A DNA stretch of 64,000 bases from Niallia sp. FSL W8-0635 (GTDB lineage Bacteria; Bacillota; Bacilli; Bacillales; Cytobacillaceae): contig NZ_JBBOYD010000001.1 of the NCBI RefSeq assembly GCF_038007965.1, forward strand, positions 2,396,501 to 2,460,500. The letters run 5' to 3'. The notes below the pieces were generated by a model. That model was not told where the DNA came from, did no database searches, and saw nothing but the letters and a program-made list of their open reading frames with translations. Position numbers and translations under genes: made by a program. Positions 25,361-34,186 of this stretch are shown here, piece after piece. Each line of letters opens with the position of its first letter. Within the stretch, counting starts at the first letter, position 1.

Positions 25361-26093
25361 AGCATTAATTGTAGAAGACGAACCATTAGCAAGAGATGAA
25401 TTATGCTATCTATTAAAAAGAAGTAATAAGATAGAGATAATGGGAGAATGTGATTGTCTAGAAACTGCCTTACAATTAATTGATGATCTTGAAATTGATG
25501 TGATATTTTTAGATATTGAGCTTGGGGAAGAGAACGGTATGAGCTTAGCCGAACGATTAAAACAAAAGGGAAATACCCCTGAAATTGTCTTTGCAACAGC
25601 CTATGATGAATATGCTTTGCAAGCATTTAATGTCAATGCACTTGATTATCTTCTCAAACCATTTGAAGAAGAACGAATTAATCAAACGATTATCAAACTA
25701 GTAAAGATGAGGGAGAGAAAGAGTAACAAAGAGCAAGAAAAAAAGCTAACTAAATCTCCGATACATAAAAATAAGCTCGCCATTTCAACGAACGAAAAAA
25801 TTAAAATCATCGATATAGACAATATCATTTATATTAGTGCACAAAATGGAAAAACATTACTTGTTACCGATGAAGAGGAATTGACTGTTACCTTCACACT
25901 AAGTCAATTAGAACAAAAGCTGATAAACAGTCCGATTATGAAAGTCCATCGTTCTTATTTAGTAAATAAAGAGAAAATTTGCGAAATAGAGCCATGGTTT
26001 AATTCTACGTATTTATTATGTATGAATAACGGCGAAAAGGTGCCATTGAGTAGAAATTTTACAAAGGAAATCAAACAGTTATTTGGCTTTTAA
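25353..26093 (+). CDS. lytT: LytTR-family response regulator
   Basis: A 246-residue DNA-binding regulator. The receiver domain spans residues 1-120, with the acidic DE pair near residue 10, the phosphoacceptor Asp in IIFLDIELGEENG and the Lys in DYLLKPFEEE. The LytTR domain, an unusual beta-sheet DNA-binding fold, covers about residues 145-244 (KVHRSYLVNKEKICEIEPW, VPLSRNFTKEIKQLFGF). It is translationally coupled to lytS by an 8-base overlap. The likely target is the cstA promoter immediately downstream, where a palindrome lies just before the -35 region. Confidence 0.92.
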   Translation: MIKALIVEDEPLARDELCYLLKRSNKIEIMGECDCLETALQLIDDLEIDVIFLDIELGEENGMSLAERLKQKGNTPEIVFATAYDEYALQAFNVNALDYLLKPFEEERINQTIIKLVKMRERKSNKEQEKKLTKSPIHKNKLAISTNEKIKIIDIDNIIYISAQNGKTLLVTDEEELTVTFTLSQLEQKLINSPIMKVHRSYLVNKEKICEIEPWFNSTYLLCMNNGEKVPLSRNFTKEIKQLFGF

Positions 26094-26116
26094 CTAAGTA
26101 GTTTTCTAGGAATTAA

Positions 26117-26158
26117 AAAATAACGGATAAAATCAATGTATTTTATCCGTTATTTTTT
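26117..26158 (+). terminator. Intrinsic terminator after lytST
   Basis: TAACGGATAAAA pairs with TTTTATCCGTTA and is followed by TTTTTT. It separates lytST from cstA transcription, so cstA needs its own promoter. Confidence 0.85.
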
Positions 26159-26179
26159 GCATCTCAAGTGTATTTCCCT

Positions 26180-26226
26180 GCATTTTATCATGAAAATGCT
26201 TTATCTTCCTTTTCATTTTTTATAAT
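26180..26226 (+). promoter_or_regulatory. cstA promoter with candidate LytT operator
   Basis: TATAAT at 26221-26226 is a perfect -10, but the -35 region (GCTTTA, 26198-26203) is poor, as expected for an activated promoter. Abutting it upstream is the inverted repeat GCATTTT-6-AAAATGC (26180-26199). The AAAGGAGG ribosome site follows 10 bases after the -10. LytT binding is inferred. Confidence 0.45.
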
Positions 26227-26252
26227 AAAAGCATTAAAGGAGGTAGATAGAA

Positions 26253-28049
26253 ATGAATGCGGTTACAATAGTGGTAGCGTCTGCATGTATCTTGATGATT
26301 GCTTATCGTCTGTATGGTACCTTTATGACTGTAAAAGTATTAAAGCTAAACGATAAAGAAAAAACTCCTGCCCATGAATTAAATGATGGGAAAGATTATG
26401 TGCCGACAAATAAGTGGGTAACATTTGGTCATCATTTCGCAGCCATAGCTGCTGCAGGACCACTCGTAGGACCCATTCTTGCAGCACAATTCGGCTATTT
26501 GCCTGGGCTAATTTGGCTTTTGATCGGTGCAGTTATCGGTGGTGCGGTCCATGACGCAGTTGTATTATTTGCTAGTATGAGAAAAAAAGGGAAATCTTTA
26601 TCCGAAGTAGCGAAAGAGGAGCTTGGACCTGTTGCTGGTTTTTGTACAGGACTTGCGATGCTGTTTATTATTACGATTACAATGGCCGGTCTATCCATGG
26701 TAGTATTGCACGCTTTGGAAAGAAATCCATGGGGAACATTCTCAGTTGGGATAACCATTCCTATTGCAATGGGAGTAGGGATATTTTATAAGAAAACAGG
26801 AAATTTGAAATTATGTACAACAATTGGATTCATTCTATTAATGATTGGTGTGTTTGTTGGACCAATCATTCAGGAAACAGTAATTGGTGATTGGCTAACA
26901 CTTGATACAAAAACACTTGCTATTATTCTTCCAATCTATGCATTTTTTGCAGCGGCACTTCCTGTATGGCTGCTGTTGGCACCTAGAGATTATTTAAGTA
27001 GTTTTATGAAAATAGGTGTGTTTATTGCCCTTATTATTGGTGTCTTTATTATTAATCCCGCCATTGAATTTCCAGCGTTCACAGAATTCGTAAATGGAGG
27101 GGGACCAGTAATTGCAGGTCCAGTATGGCCGTTTATTTCCATTACGATTGCCTGTGGTGCTATTTCAGGCTTCCATGCATTTGTCGGATCTGGTACTACT
27201 CCAAAAATGCTCGATAAATGGAGTGATATTAAAGTTGTTGGTTTTGGAGCCATGCTTGTTGAATGTTTAGTTGGAATTATGGCACTTATTGCTGCTACTG
27301 CTCTACATCCTGGAGATTATTTCGCGATAAATTCAACTCCAGAGGTTTTCCAAACGCTAGGAATGAGTGTATCAAACTTGCCAGAATTAAGTCGTGAAAT
27401 TGGCATTGATTTAGAGGGAAGAACAGGAGGAGCCGTTACTTTAGCTGTCGGTATGTCCTATATATTCACCGAAATCTCTTGGTTCTCTCATCTTGCATCC
27501 TATTTCTTTCAATTTGTCATCATGTTTGAAGCCGTCTTTATTTTAACGGCAATTGACGCTGGTACAAGAACAGCACGCTATTTAATACAAGATTTTCTAG
27601 GCGAATTTTACAAACCGCTAAAGAGAGTGGATTGGCTACCAGGTTCTATTTTTGCCAGTGCACTAGCATGCTTAATGTGGGGATACCTTTTATTCTCCGG
27701 TGACATCAGTTCTGTTTGGGCACTGTTTGGTGTGTCTAATCAGCTTATGGCGACTATCGGTCTTATTATTGGAGCAACTGTCATTTTAAAAATGGCTGAT
27801 AAACGAAGATATATGCTCACTTGCCTTATCCCGATGGCTTATTTATTTGTAACAGTAAATTATGCAGGATATTGGATGGTCAAAAATGTCTATTTAAATC
27901 CAGAGGCAGCTGGCTATAATGTGTTAAATGCGGTTCTTTCCATTATTATGCTAATCTTAGGGATAATTATCATCATAACAGCAACCAAGAAATGGTTTGA
28001 CACCTGGAATACTCCTCGTGTACAAGTTGAAACACCGAATCTCAATTAG
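26253..28049 (+). CDS. cstA: CstA-family carbon starvation transporter (probable pyruvate or peptide permease)
   Basis: A 598-residue integral membrane protein with about 16 hydrophobic helices. Early motifs such as HELNDGKDYVPTNKWVTFGHHFAAIAAAGPLVGPILA, GGAVHDAVVLF and FVGSGTTPKMLDKW define the CstA family. Members include the E. coli carbon-starvation protein CstA and the pyruvate symporter BtsT. The RBS AAAGGAGG lies 9 bases upstream of ATG 26253. The gene follows lytST on the same strand after a terminator, an order that parallels BtsS-BtsR control of btsT. I therefore infer pyruvate or a related compound as substrate; peptide uptake is the alternative. Confidence 0.88.
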   Translation: MNAVTIVVASACILMIAYRLYGTFMTVKVLKLNDKEKTPAHELNDGKDYVPTNKWVTFGHHFAAIAAAGPLVGPILAAQFGYLPGLIWLLIGAVIGGAVHDAVVLFASMRKKGKSLSEVAKEELGPVAGFCTGLAMLFIITITMAGLSMVVLHALERNPWGTFSVGITIPIAMGVGIFYKKTGNLKLCTTIGFILLMIGVFVGPIIQETVIGDWLTLDTKTLAIILPIYAFFAAALPVWLLLAPRDYLSSFMKIGVFIALIIGVFIINPAIEFPAFTEFVNGGGPVIAGPVWPFISITIACGAISGFHAFVGSGTTPKMLDKWSDIKVVGFGAMLVECLVGIMALIAATALHPGDYFAINSTPEVFQTLGMSVSNLPELSREIGIDLEGRTGGAVTLAVGMSYIFTEISWFSHLASYFFQFVIMFEAVFILTAIDAGTRTARYLIQDFLGEFYKPLKRVDWLPGSIFASALACLMWGYLLFSGDISSVWALFGVSNQLMATIGLIIGATVILKMADKRRYMLTCLIPMAYLFVTVNYAGYWMVKNVYLNPEAAGYNVLNAVLSIIMLILGIIIIITATKKWFDTWNTPRVQVETPNLN

Positions 28050-28063
28050 AATTCAATCACGGA

Positions 28064-28114
28064 AATGGTTATAAAGTAGGAATGCTTGTCTATGTTCTTA
28101 CTTTATAACCATTC
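28064..28114 (+). terminator. Intrinsic terminator after cstA
   Basis: GGTTATAAAGTAGGAA pairs with TTCTTACTTTATAACC (one mismatch) with a T-rich tail. Confidence 0.75.
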
Positions 28115-28428
28115 TTCATTATAAGGACTATTATTATTGTAGATCCGCGCAACAAACTTTACGGAAACTGCTATTATTATTAACAATTAAATGCCACATC
28201 CATTCCCATTAAAAACTAATTTCCCATCGAAAACTTTTTCACTTATAAACAAATCAATATAAGTGTATTCTAATTGTACATGCAAGGACTAGTTGACATG
28301 AAGTTTCGTAGCATGCAACCTCGGGTATTAAAAATAGGTGTTTTGTCAAAATACTTATTTAGGAGCGATTTTTATACATACCATTCATTTTATAACTATT
28401 ATTTATCAGACAAGTAAGGAGTTCTTAT
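28115..28428. other. Intergenic region with no gene seen
   Basis: About 310 AT-rich bases before the GGDEF-EAL gene. I see no coding frame and no recognisable riboswitch motif, and in particular no c-di-GMP riboswitch signature. Confidence 0.4.
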
Positions 28429-30633
28429 ATGGATTATAAACACAGTGAAACAAAATGGATTGTAGCGATTGGCTTTTTTGTTCTGTTCTCTGTGATTCTT
28501 AATGTCTTTGTTACAGATATCAATAAAGGATTATTTATTCTGTTACAGCTGATCATTACGAGTGGGTTACTATATGTTTTTTATCAATTAATAGAGAAAA
28601 TCACCTATGTACTTGGAGAATATGCCCAAAGCAGTAAAAAATTGCAATCGATTTTTGAAACATTAGATATAGCTATTTGGTTTCATGATTTAAAAACAAA
28701 TAAATTAATGATTACTGCTGGGATTGAGACGATTTACGGATATTCGGTTGAGGATTTTTACAACAACCATAATCTATGGAAAGAGGTTATTCATCCAGAG
28801 GACAAAGAGATTTTAGTGGAGAGAGCGAACCTTCTTACCAAACAAGATATAGTTGTTAGTAATTATCGCATCATTAAACCCAATGGAAAAATTCGTTGGA
28901 TTAAAGATAGAGGAATCGCCATCTTTGATAAAACAACTGGAGAAATGAAAGAATTTACAAGTGTATTGATTGATATAACAGATAGTAAAGAAAATGAAGA
29001 TAAATTTAGTAAGCTAGTCGATATGTCACCAGATATTATTGCGGTAGTTATGGACTATAAATTACATTATATTAATAAAGCCGGTATAAAAATATTTGAA
29101 AGAGACCACAGTACTTTAGTCGGACTTTCTGTTAATGATCTTTTTCCCGAAGAAACTTTTCAATATATTGTTCAAGCATTTAATAAAGGAATAGAACAAA
29201 AGAAACAAGTAATCGAGATGGAAATTGGTTTCAGTAAAGTAAATGGGGAAAAGCTATTACTAGAAATCAATTGTATGCGAATTCTTTTTGGTGGGCAGGA
29301 TGCTGTATTAATTCTAGGAAGAGATATTACGTCACGAAAGCAAACAGAAATAAAAATTAAAGAATTGGCATTCACAGATGTATTAACAGAATTGCCGAAC
29401 CGCAATAGTTGTTTAAGCTATTTAAACGATCGTTTATTAAACTGTGATGAAGTGCAATCAATGGCTGTATTATTTCTAGATTTAGATCAATTTAAACGGA
29501 TTAATGACACAAAAGGACATGGTACAGGGGATATCATTTTAAAAAAAGTTGCCTATAGACTTAAATCAGCAATAAAAGAAACTGATTTTGTAGCACGATT
29601 AGGTGGAGATGAATTTCTAATTCTCTTAGAGAATAAAGAAAGAAAAGAGATAGAAGATGTTGCAAAAAAAATTATAAACCAATTTTCCGTTCCCTTTGTT
29701 GTAAAGCAAGATGAATTCTTTGTAACACCAAGTATTGGTATTAGCATGTATCCAACAGATGGAGATGACCAAGAATCATTAATTAAAAACGCTGATGCCG
29801 CCATGTATGTTGCGAAAGACCTAGGAAAAAATAATTTCCAATTTTATTCCTCCTTTATTGCAGAAAATGGAGCGAGAAAAATGGAGCTAGAGATGGCACT
29901 GCGAAAAGCAATCTCTAATAAAGAACTAGAGCTATACTATCAACCACAAATTGATATTACGACAGGTAGTATATATGGAGTCGAGGCGCTTTTACGCTGG
30001 AAACACCCAGTATATGGCTATTTATCTCCAGATGAATTTATACCTATTGCTGAAGAAACAAATTTAATGCTTTCTATTGGAGAATGGGTAATTACACAAG
30101 CTTTCATGCAAAAGAAGCAATGGAAAGCGAACGGTAAAAAAAACATAAAGCTTGCTATAAATATTTCGGCTCGTCAATTTCAATACATTGATTTCTTACC
30201 TTTTCTTCAGAATGAAGTTCAAAGGCTACAAATAAACACAGCGAATATTGAGCTAGAAATTACAGAAAACATTATGCAAAATATCGAAAAAGCTAAAATC
30301 GAATTAGAAAATATTAAAAAGCTTGGCTTTCAAATATCTATTGATGATTTCGGTAAAGGATATTCCTCTTTAAGCTATTTAAAATCATTACCCATTGATA
30401 CAATTAAAATAGATAAAAGTTTTATCGATGATATTAATCATCCAAAACATAAAGGCTCGTTAGCAAAAGTAATTATTGATATGGGACATAATATGAATTT
30501 TGTCGTCATTGCTGAAGGAGTGGAAACAAAAGAACAAGTTGAATTTCTACAGAATCATGAATGTGAAATTGTTCAAGGCTATTATTACAGCAAGCCACTG
30601 CCTCCTGATGAATTGGAAAAATTATATCTTTAA
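28429..30633 (+). CDS. Membrane PAS-PAS-GGDEF-EAL cyclic-di-GMP protein
   Basis: A 734-residue signalling protein. Two N-terminal transmembrane helices (about residues 10-30 and 33-55) are followed by a PAS domain with PAC (about 75-190), a second PAS (about 195-305), GGDEF (about 315-475) and EAL (about 485-730). The cyclase signature RLGGDEF is intact, as is the phosphodiesterase EALLRW, so both activities are possible. The product-inhibition I-site that would precede GGDEF reads KETD instead of RxxD, so cyclase feedback is probably absent. Such hybrid proteins often act mainly as phosphodiesterases. ATG 28429 has AAGGAG upstream. Confidence 0.9.
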   Translation: MDYKHSETKWIVAIGFFVLFSVILNVFVTDINKGLFILLQLIITSGLLYVFYQLIEKITYVLGEYAQSSKKLQSIFETLDIAIWFHDLKTNKLMITAGIETIYGYSVEDFYNNHNLWKEVIHPEDKEILVERANLLTKQDIVVSNYRIIKPNGKIRWIKDRGIAIFDKTTGEMKEFTSVLIDITDSKENEDKFSKLVDMSPDIIAVVMDYKLHYINKAGIKIFERDHSTLVGLSVNDLFPEETFQYIVQAFNKGIEQKKQVIEMEIGFSKVNGEKLLLEINCMRILFGGQDAVLILGRDITSRKQTEIKIKELAFTDVLTELPNRNSCLSYLNDRLLNCDEVQSMAVLFLDLDQFKRINDTKGHGTGDIILKKVAYRLKSAIKETDFVARLGGDEFLILLENKERKEIEDVAKKIINQFSVPFVVKQDEFFVTPSIGISMYPTDGDDQESLIKNADAAMYVAKDLGKNNFQFYSSFIAENGARKMELEMALRKAISNKELELYYQPQIDITTGSIYGVEALLRWKHPVYGYLSPDEFIPIAEETNLMLSIGEWVITQAFMQKKQWKANGKKNIKLAINISARQFQYIDFLPFLQNEVQRLQINTANIELEITENIMQNIEKAKIELENIKKLGFQISIDDFGKGYSSLSYLKSLPIDTIKIDKSFIDDINHPKHKGSLAKVIIDMGHNMNFVVIAEGVETKEQVEFLQNHECEIVQGYYYSKPLPPDELEKLYL

Positions 30634-30758
30634 CAAATTTTTGTAAAAGGTCTAATTTTTCTTCTGTCCTTTCTAGCGGTATACTTTACTTATAGAGTAG
30701 GCTTAAACTAAGCTGTTTTGAAAAGGATTAAAAAATATTATATGAAGTTGGTGATAAA

Positions 30759-31688
30759 ATGCCTTGTCAATCAAATGAAGAATTAGAAAGCATTCTTTTG
30801 GAAGCGAAGCAGTATACAAGTAAGGGAAAAGTTGCTGATTATATCCCCGCCCTAAGTAAAGCTAATCCAGATGATTTATCAGTTGCAATTTATCATCCAG
30901 ATGGCAGTTGCTATTCTGCTGGATGTATTCAGGAAAAAATCACCTTACAAAGTATCTCTAAAGTAATAACTTTAGCATTAGCATTAATTGAATCAGGGGA
31001 AGAATACGTTTTCAGTAAAGTAGGATATGAGCCTACTGGTGATCCGTTTAATTCTATCGTTAAACTAGAAATGAGCAATCCTTCCAAACCGTTAAATCCA
31101 ATGATAAATGCTGGTGCACTGGCTGTTACTCATATGATTACAGGGAATTCGGTTGAAGAGCGATTCCAAAAAATTATTGATTTTGTAAAAATTCTATCTG
31201 GAAATGAACATATAAGTTATTCAGCTGAGGTAGCTAAATCAGAATTTGAAACATCTCATTTAAATAGAGCACTTTGTTTTTTTATGAAACAACATGGCAT
31301 TATTAATGAGGATGTAGAAGAACTATTGGACTTATACACGAAACAATGCTCCATTGAAGTGAATTGTTTAGATTTGGCGCGAATTGGTATCGTGTTTGCA
31401 TTAGACGGCAAGGAACCAATGACAAATAAGCAATTAATGCCTGCCCAAGTGGCACGCATTTGCAAAACATTTATGGTCACATGCGGCATGTATAATGCAT
31501 CAGGAGAATTTGCCGTACGAGTTGGAATCCCTGCAAAAAGCGGGGTCGCTGGGGGAATATTAGGTTCGGTGCCTAATCGCTTTGGAATTGGTATTTCGGG
31601 CCCCGCCTTAGATGATAAAGGAAATAGTGTAGCAGGATTAAAGCTATTAGAAATCCTTGCAAATAAATACGACTTAAGTATGTTTTAA
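30759..31688 (+). CDS. glsA: Glutaminase
   Basis: A 309-residue enzyme of the serine-dependent beta-lactamase-like glutaminase family, hydrolysing glutamine to glutamate and ammonia. The nucleophile box is [13 protein letters not shown] (Ser-x-x-Lys). [15 protein letters not shown] and the late [24 protein letters not shown] segment complete the substrate site. In Bacillus, glutaminases of this type (YbgJ, YlaM) aid glutamine use and acid resistance. RBS 'GTTGGTG' is weak. Terminator follows directly; no transporter is adjacent. Confidence 0.95.
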   Translation: MPCQSNEELESILLEAKQYTSKGKVADYIPALSKANPDDLSVAIYHPDGSCYSAGCIQEKITLQSISKVITLALALIESGEEYVFSKVGYEPTGDPFNSIVKLEMSNPSKPLNPMINAGALAVTHMITGNSVEERFQKIIDFVKILSGNEHISYSAEVAKSEFETSHLNRALCFFMKQHGIINEDVEELLDLYTKQCSIEVNCLDLARIGIVFALDGKEPMTNKQLMPAQVARICKTFMVTCGMYNASGEFAVRVGIPAKSGVAGGILGSVPNRFGIGISGPALDDKGNSVAGLKLLEILANKYDLSMF

Positions 31689-31697
31689 AGATAATGA

Positions 31698-31756
31698 AAT
31701 CACTAATCTCGTGCTAATTCCGGTAGAAAGGAATATAAGAGATTAGTGATTTTTTG
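31698..31756 (+). terminator. Intrinsic terminator
   Basis: AATCACTAATCTC pairs with GAGATTAGTGATT and is followed by TTTT. Confidence 0.85.
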
Positions 31757-31819
31757 GTTAATCTACAATCTGTTCGGGTAACATAACAATACTTACTTGT
31801 TAGAAAGAGGGGGATAAAC

Positions 31820-32641
31820 ATGAGTTTAACACCTCAGCAGCGAATAGAGTTACATGGGTTTAATAATTTAACAAAGTCACTAAGCTTTAATATGTACGAT
31901 ATTTGCTATACACGGACGAGAAATGAACGAGAAGCCTATTTACAATATATCGACGAACAATACAATGCAGATCGTTTAACGAAAATATTAAAAAATGTCT
32001 CAGATATCATCGGAGCACATGTTTTAAATATAGCTAAGCAGGATTATGAACCACAAGGAGCGAGCGTTACCTTACTCGTTTCAGAAGGACCAGTTTCAGA
32101 AGCTGCGCCAAAAGAAGTATTTGAAGAATCACCAGGACCGCTTCCAGGAGGATTTCCAGGTTCTGTTGTCATGCATCTCGACAAAAGCCATATTACCGTT
32201 CATACATATCCTGAGTATCATCCAGACGAAGGAATCAGTACCTTTCGTGCCGATATCGATGTTTCAACATGTGGAGAAATCTCTCCCTTGAAGGCATTAA
32301 ATTATTTAATCTATTCTTTCGATACAGATATTATGATTATGGATTATCGAGTAAGAGGCTTTACTCGAGATATTCATGGACATAAGCTTTTTATAGATCA
32401 TGATATAAACTCTATCCAAAACTATATTCCAGACGATGTGAAAGCGCAATTCGATATGATAGATGCCAATATCTATCAAGAAAATATCTTTCATACCAAA
32501 TGTAAGCTAAAACAATTTGATTTAAATAATTATTTATTTGGTTATAAAGAAGATAAATTAACACCGCAAGATCGCATTTTCATTACAGAAAAGCTAACTC
32601 AAGAAATAAATGAAATTTTTTATGGAAAAAATATAAAGTAG
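31820..32641 (+). CDS. speD: S-adenosylmethionine decarboxylase proenzyme, long E. coli-type
   Basis: A 273-residue pyruvoyl-dependent enzyme giving decarboxylated AdoMet for spermidine synthesis. The self-cleavage site lies in [13 protein letters not shown], where Ser becomes the pyruvoyl group. [18 protein letters not shown] supplies the catalytic Cys. The length and the long N-terminal beta-chain fit the E. coli class, not the approximately 126-residue SpeH/SpeD of B. subtilis. No speE or other polyamine gene is adjacent. RBS AGAGGGGG. It has a tight terminator just after the stop. Confidence 0.9.
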   Translation: MSLTPQQRIELHGFNNLTKSLSFNMYDICYTRTRNEREAYLQYIDEQYNADRLTKILKNVSDIIGAHVLNIAKQDYEPQGASVTLLVSEGPVSEAAPKEVFEESPGPLPGGFPGSVVMHLDKSHITVHTYPEYHPDEGISTFRADIDVSTCGEISPLKALNYLIYSFDTDIMIMDYRVRGFTRDIHGHKLFIDHDINSIQNYIPDDVKAQFDMIDANIYQENIFHTKCKLKQFDLNNYLFGYKEDKLTPQDRIFITEKLTQEINEIFYGKNIK

Positions 32642-32650
32642 ATAATTAAT

Positions 32651-32692
32651 AAAGGGCTAGATACCTAAGTAACAGAAGGTATCTAGCCCTTT
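32651..32692 (+). terminator. Intrinsic terminator
   Basis: AAAGGGCTAGATACCT pairs perfectly with AGGTATCTAGCCCTTT. Confidence 0.85.
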
Positions 32693-32845
32693 ATCTATTG
32701 GCATTTATACTATTAAAATGGCATAAAAAGATTCCATTTAAATGTATAAATATACCCAGATAATTATTTTTACGCATTTTTTAGTAGCTTTTTTATAGAA
32801 AATTGGTAAACTAGTAATGTATAAATAGAGAAAGGTGCGAAAATT

Positions 32846-34015
32846 ATGAAACAAATCATCTTAGATGCAATTAATGAAAATGAAACTAAATTTAAAAATA
32901 TTAGTATTTATATTGGCGAAAATCCTGAACTAGGACATGAAGAATTTAAAGCATGCAAAATATTGACAGATACATTAAAAGAGCATGATTTCCATGTAGA
33001 AATAGGGATATGTGATTTACCAACTGCGTTTAAAGCAACATACGATAGTGGAAAAGAAGGTCCCGTTATTGGATATATGGCTGAATACGATGCTTTGCCA
33101 GAATTAGGACATGCTTGCGGCCATAATTTAATCGGAACAATGGGAATTGCGGCAGGAATTGGTCTTAGTAAGGTTTTAGCAGAAACAGGCGGAAAGGTTA
33201 TTGTGTACGGTACACCTGCCGAAGAAACAAAAGGCGGGAAAGTAACAATGGCGGAAGCTGGACTTTTCGAAGAATTGGATGTAGCCATGATGGTCCATCC
33301 TTTAGATAACTATATGAAGAGTGGAGATTCCCTTGCGATGGATGCCATTCAGTTTGAGTTCTTTGGAAAATCTGCCCATGCTGCGGCAAGCCCACATTTA
33401 GGGATTAATGCACTAGACGCTGTCTTACATACTTTTAATAGTATTAATGCTTTAAGACAGCATATAAAACCAGACGCTCGCATTCATGGTGTCATCACAG
33501 AGGGTGGCAAAGCTGCCAATATCGTTCCTGATTATGCAGTAGCACAGTTCTATGTAAGAGCTGGAAAAAGAGAAGATGTAAATATATTAGTAGAAAAAGT
33601 AAAAAAATGTGCAGAAGGAGCAGCTCTCCAAACTGGAGCTACCGTTAAATCTAGCTTTTATGAATTTTCCTATGATGACATGATTACAAATAAAGCATTA
33701 TCTAATGTGTTTACAAATCAACTCGTTTTATTAGGTGTAGAGGAAGTGGATATTCACGAGCAAAGAGACGGTTCCGGTTCTCTTGACATGGGAAATGTAA
33801 GCCAAGTTGTTCCATCCATCCATCCATATGTAAAAATCTGTAACGAAGCATATGCTTGTCATACACATGAGTTTAGAGAAGCTGCCATGTCCGATCAAGG
33901 AAGAGATGCCATGATGTTAGGGGCAAAATCAATGGCGTTAACAGGCTTAGAAATCTTAACGAATAAAGAGCTATTAGCAACAATAAAAGAAGAGTTTTTA
34001 AAAAACAAACAATAA
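32846..34015 (+). CDS. M20-family amidohydrolase (ACY1L2/AbgB-like)
   Basis: A 389-residue zinc peptidase of the M20D group. GYMAEYDALPELGHACGHNLIG gives the first metal ligands and the catalytic Asp. PAEETKGGK supplies the bridging Glu, and AYACHTHEFREA a late metal His. The lid or dimerisation domain lies around residues 170-290 (FFGKSAHAAASPHLGINALDAV). Relatives cleave p-aminobenzoyl-glutamate or N-acyl and peptide amide bonds. It is cytoplasmic with no signal peptide. AAAGGTG precedes the start. Substrate remains undetermined. Confidence 0.85.
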   Translation: MKQIILDAINENETKFKNISIYIGENPELGHEEFKACKILTDTLKEHDFHVEIGICDLPTAFKATYDSGKEGPVIGYMAEYDALPELGHACGHNLIGTMGIAAGIGLSKVLAETGGKVIVYGTPAEETKGGKVTMAEAGLFEELDVAMMVHPLDNYMKSGDSLAMDAIQFEFFGKSAHAAASPHLGINALDAVLHTFNSINALRQHIKPDARIHGVITEGGKAANIVPDYAVAQFYVRAGKREDVNILVEKVKKCAEGAALQTGATVKSSFYEFSYDDMITNKALSNVFTNQLVLLGVEEVDIHEQRDGSGSLDMGNVSQVVPSIHPYVKICNEAYACHTHEFREAAMSDQGRDAMMLGAKSMALTGLEILTNKELLATIKEEFLKNKQ

Positions 34016-34028
34016 TCAATTGGACATT

Positions 34029-34075
34029 GGCCTTACTTTCTCATCGCTTAACATGACGAAAGTAAGGTCATTTTA
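34029..34075 (+). terminator. Intrinsic terminator
   Basis: GGCCTTACTTTC pairs with GAAAGTAAGGTC, followed by ATTTTA. It ends the M20 amidohydrolase gene. Confidence 0.7.
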
Positions 34076-34186
34076 GTTGAATTAAGGCATATTTATGACA
34101 AATCTCCTATTTCCTAAATAGATAGAAAAGTTTCCTTTATAATGAATAAGTCCTATTTTCATTTGTAAAGGAGCCATTAATCGAAA

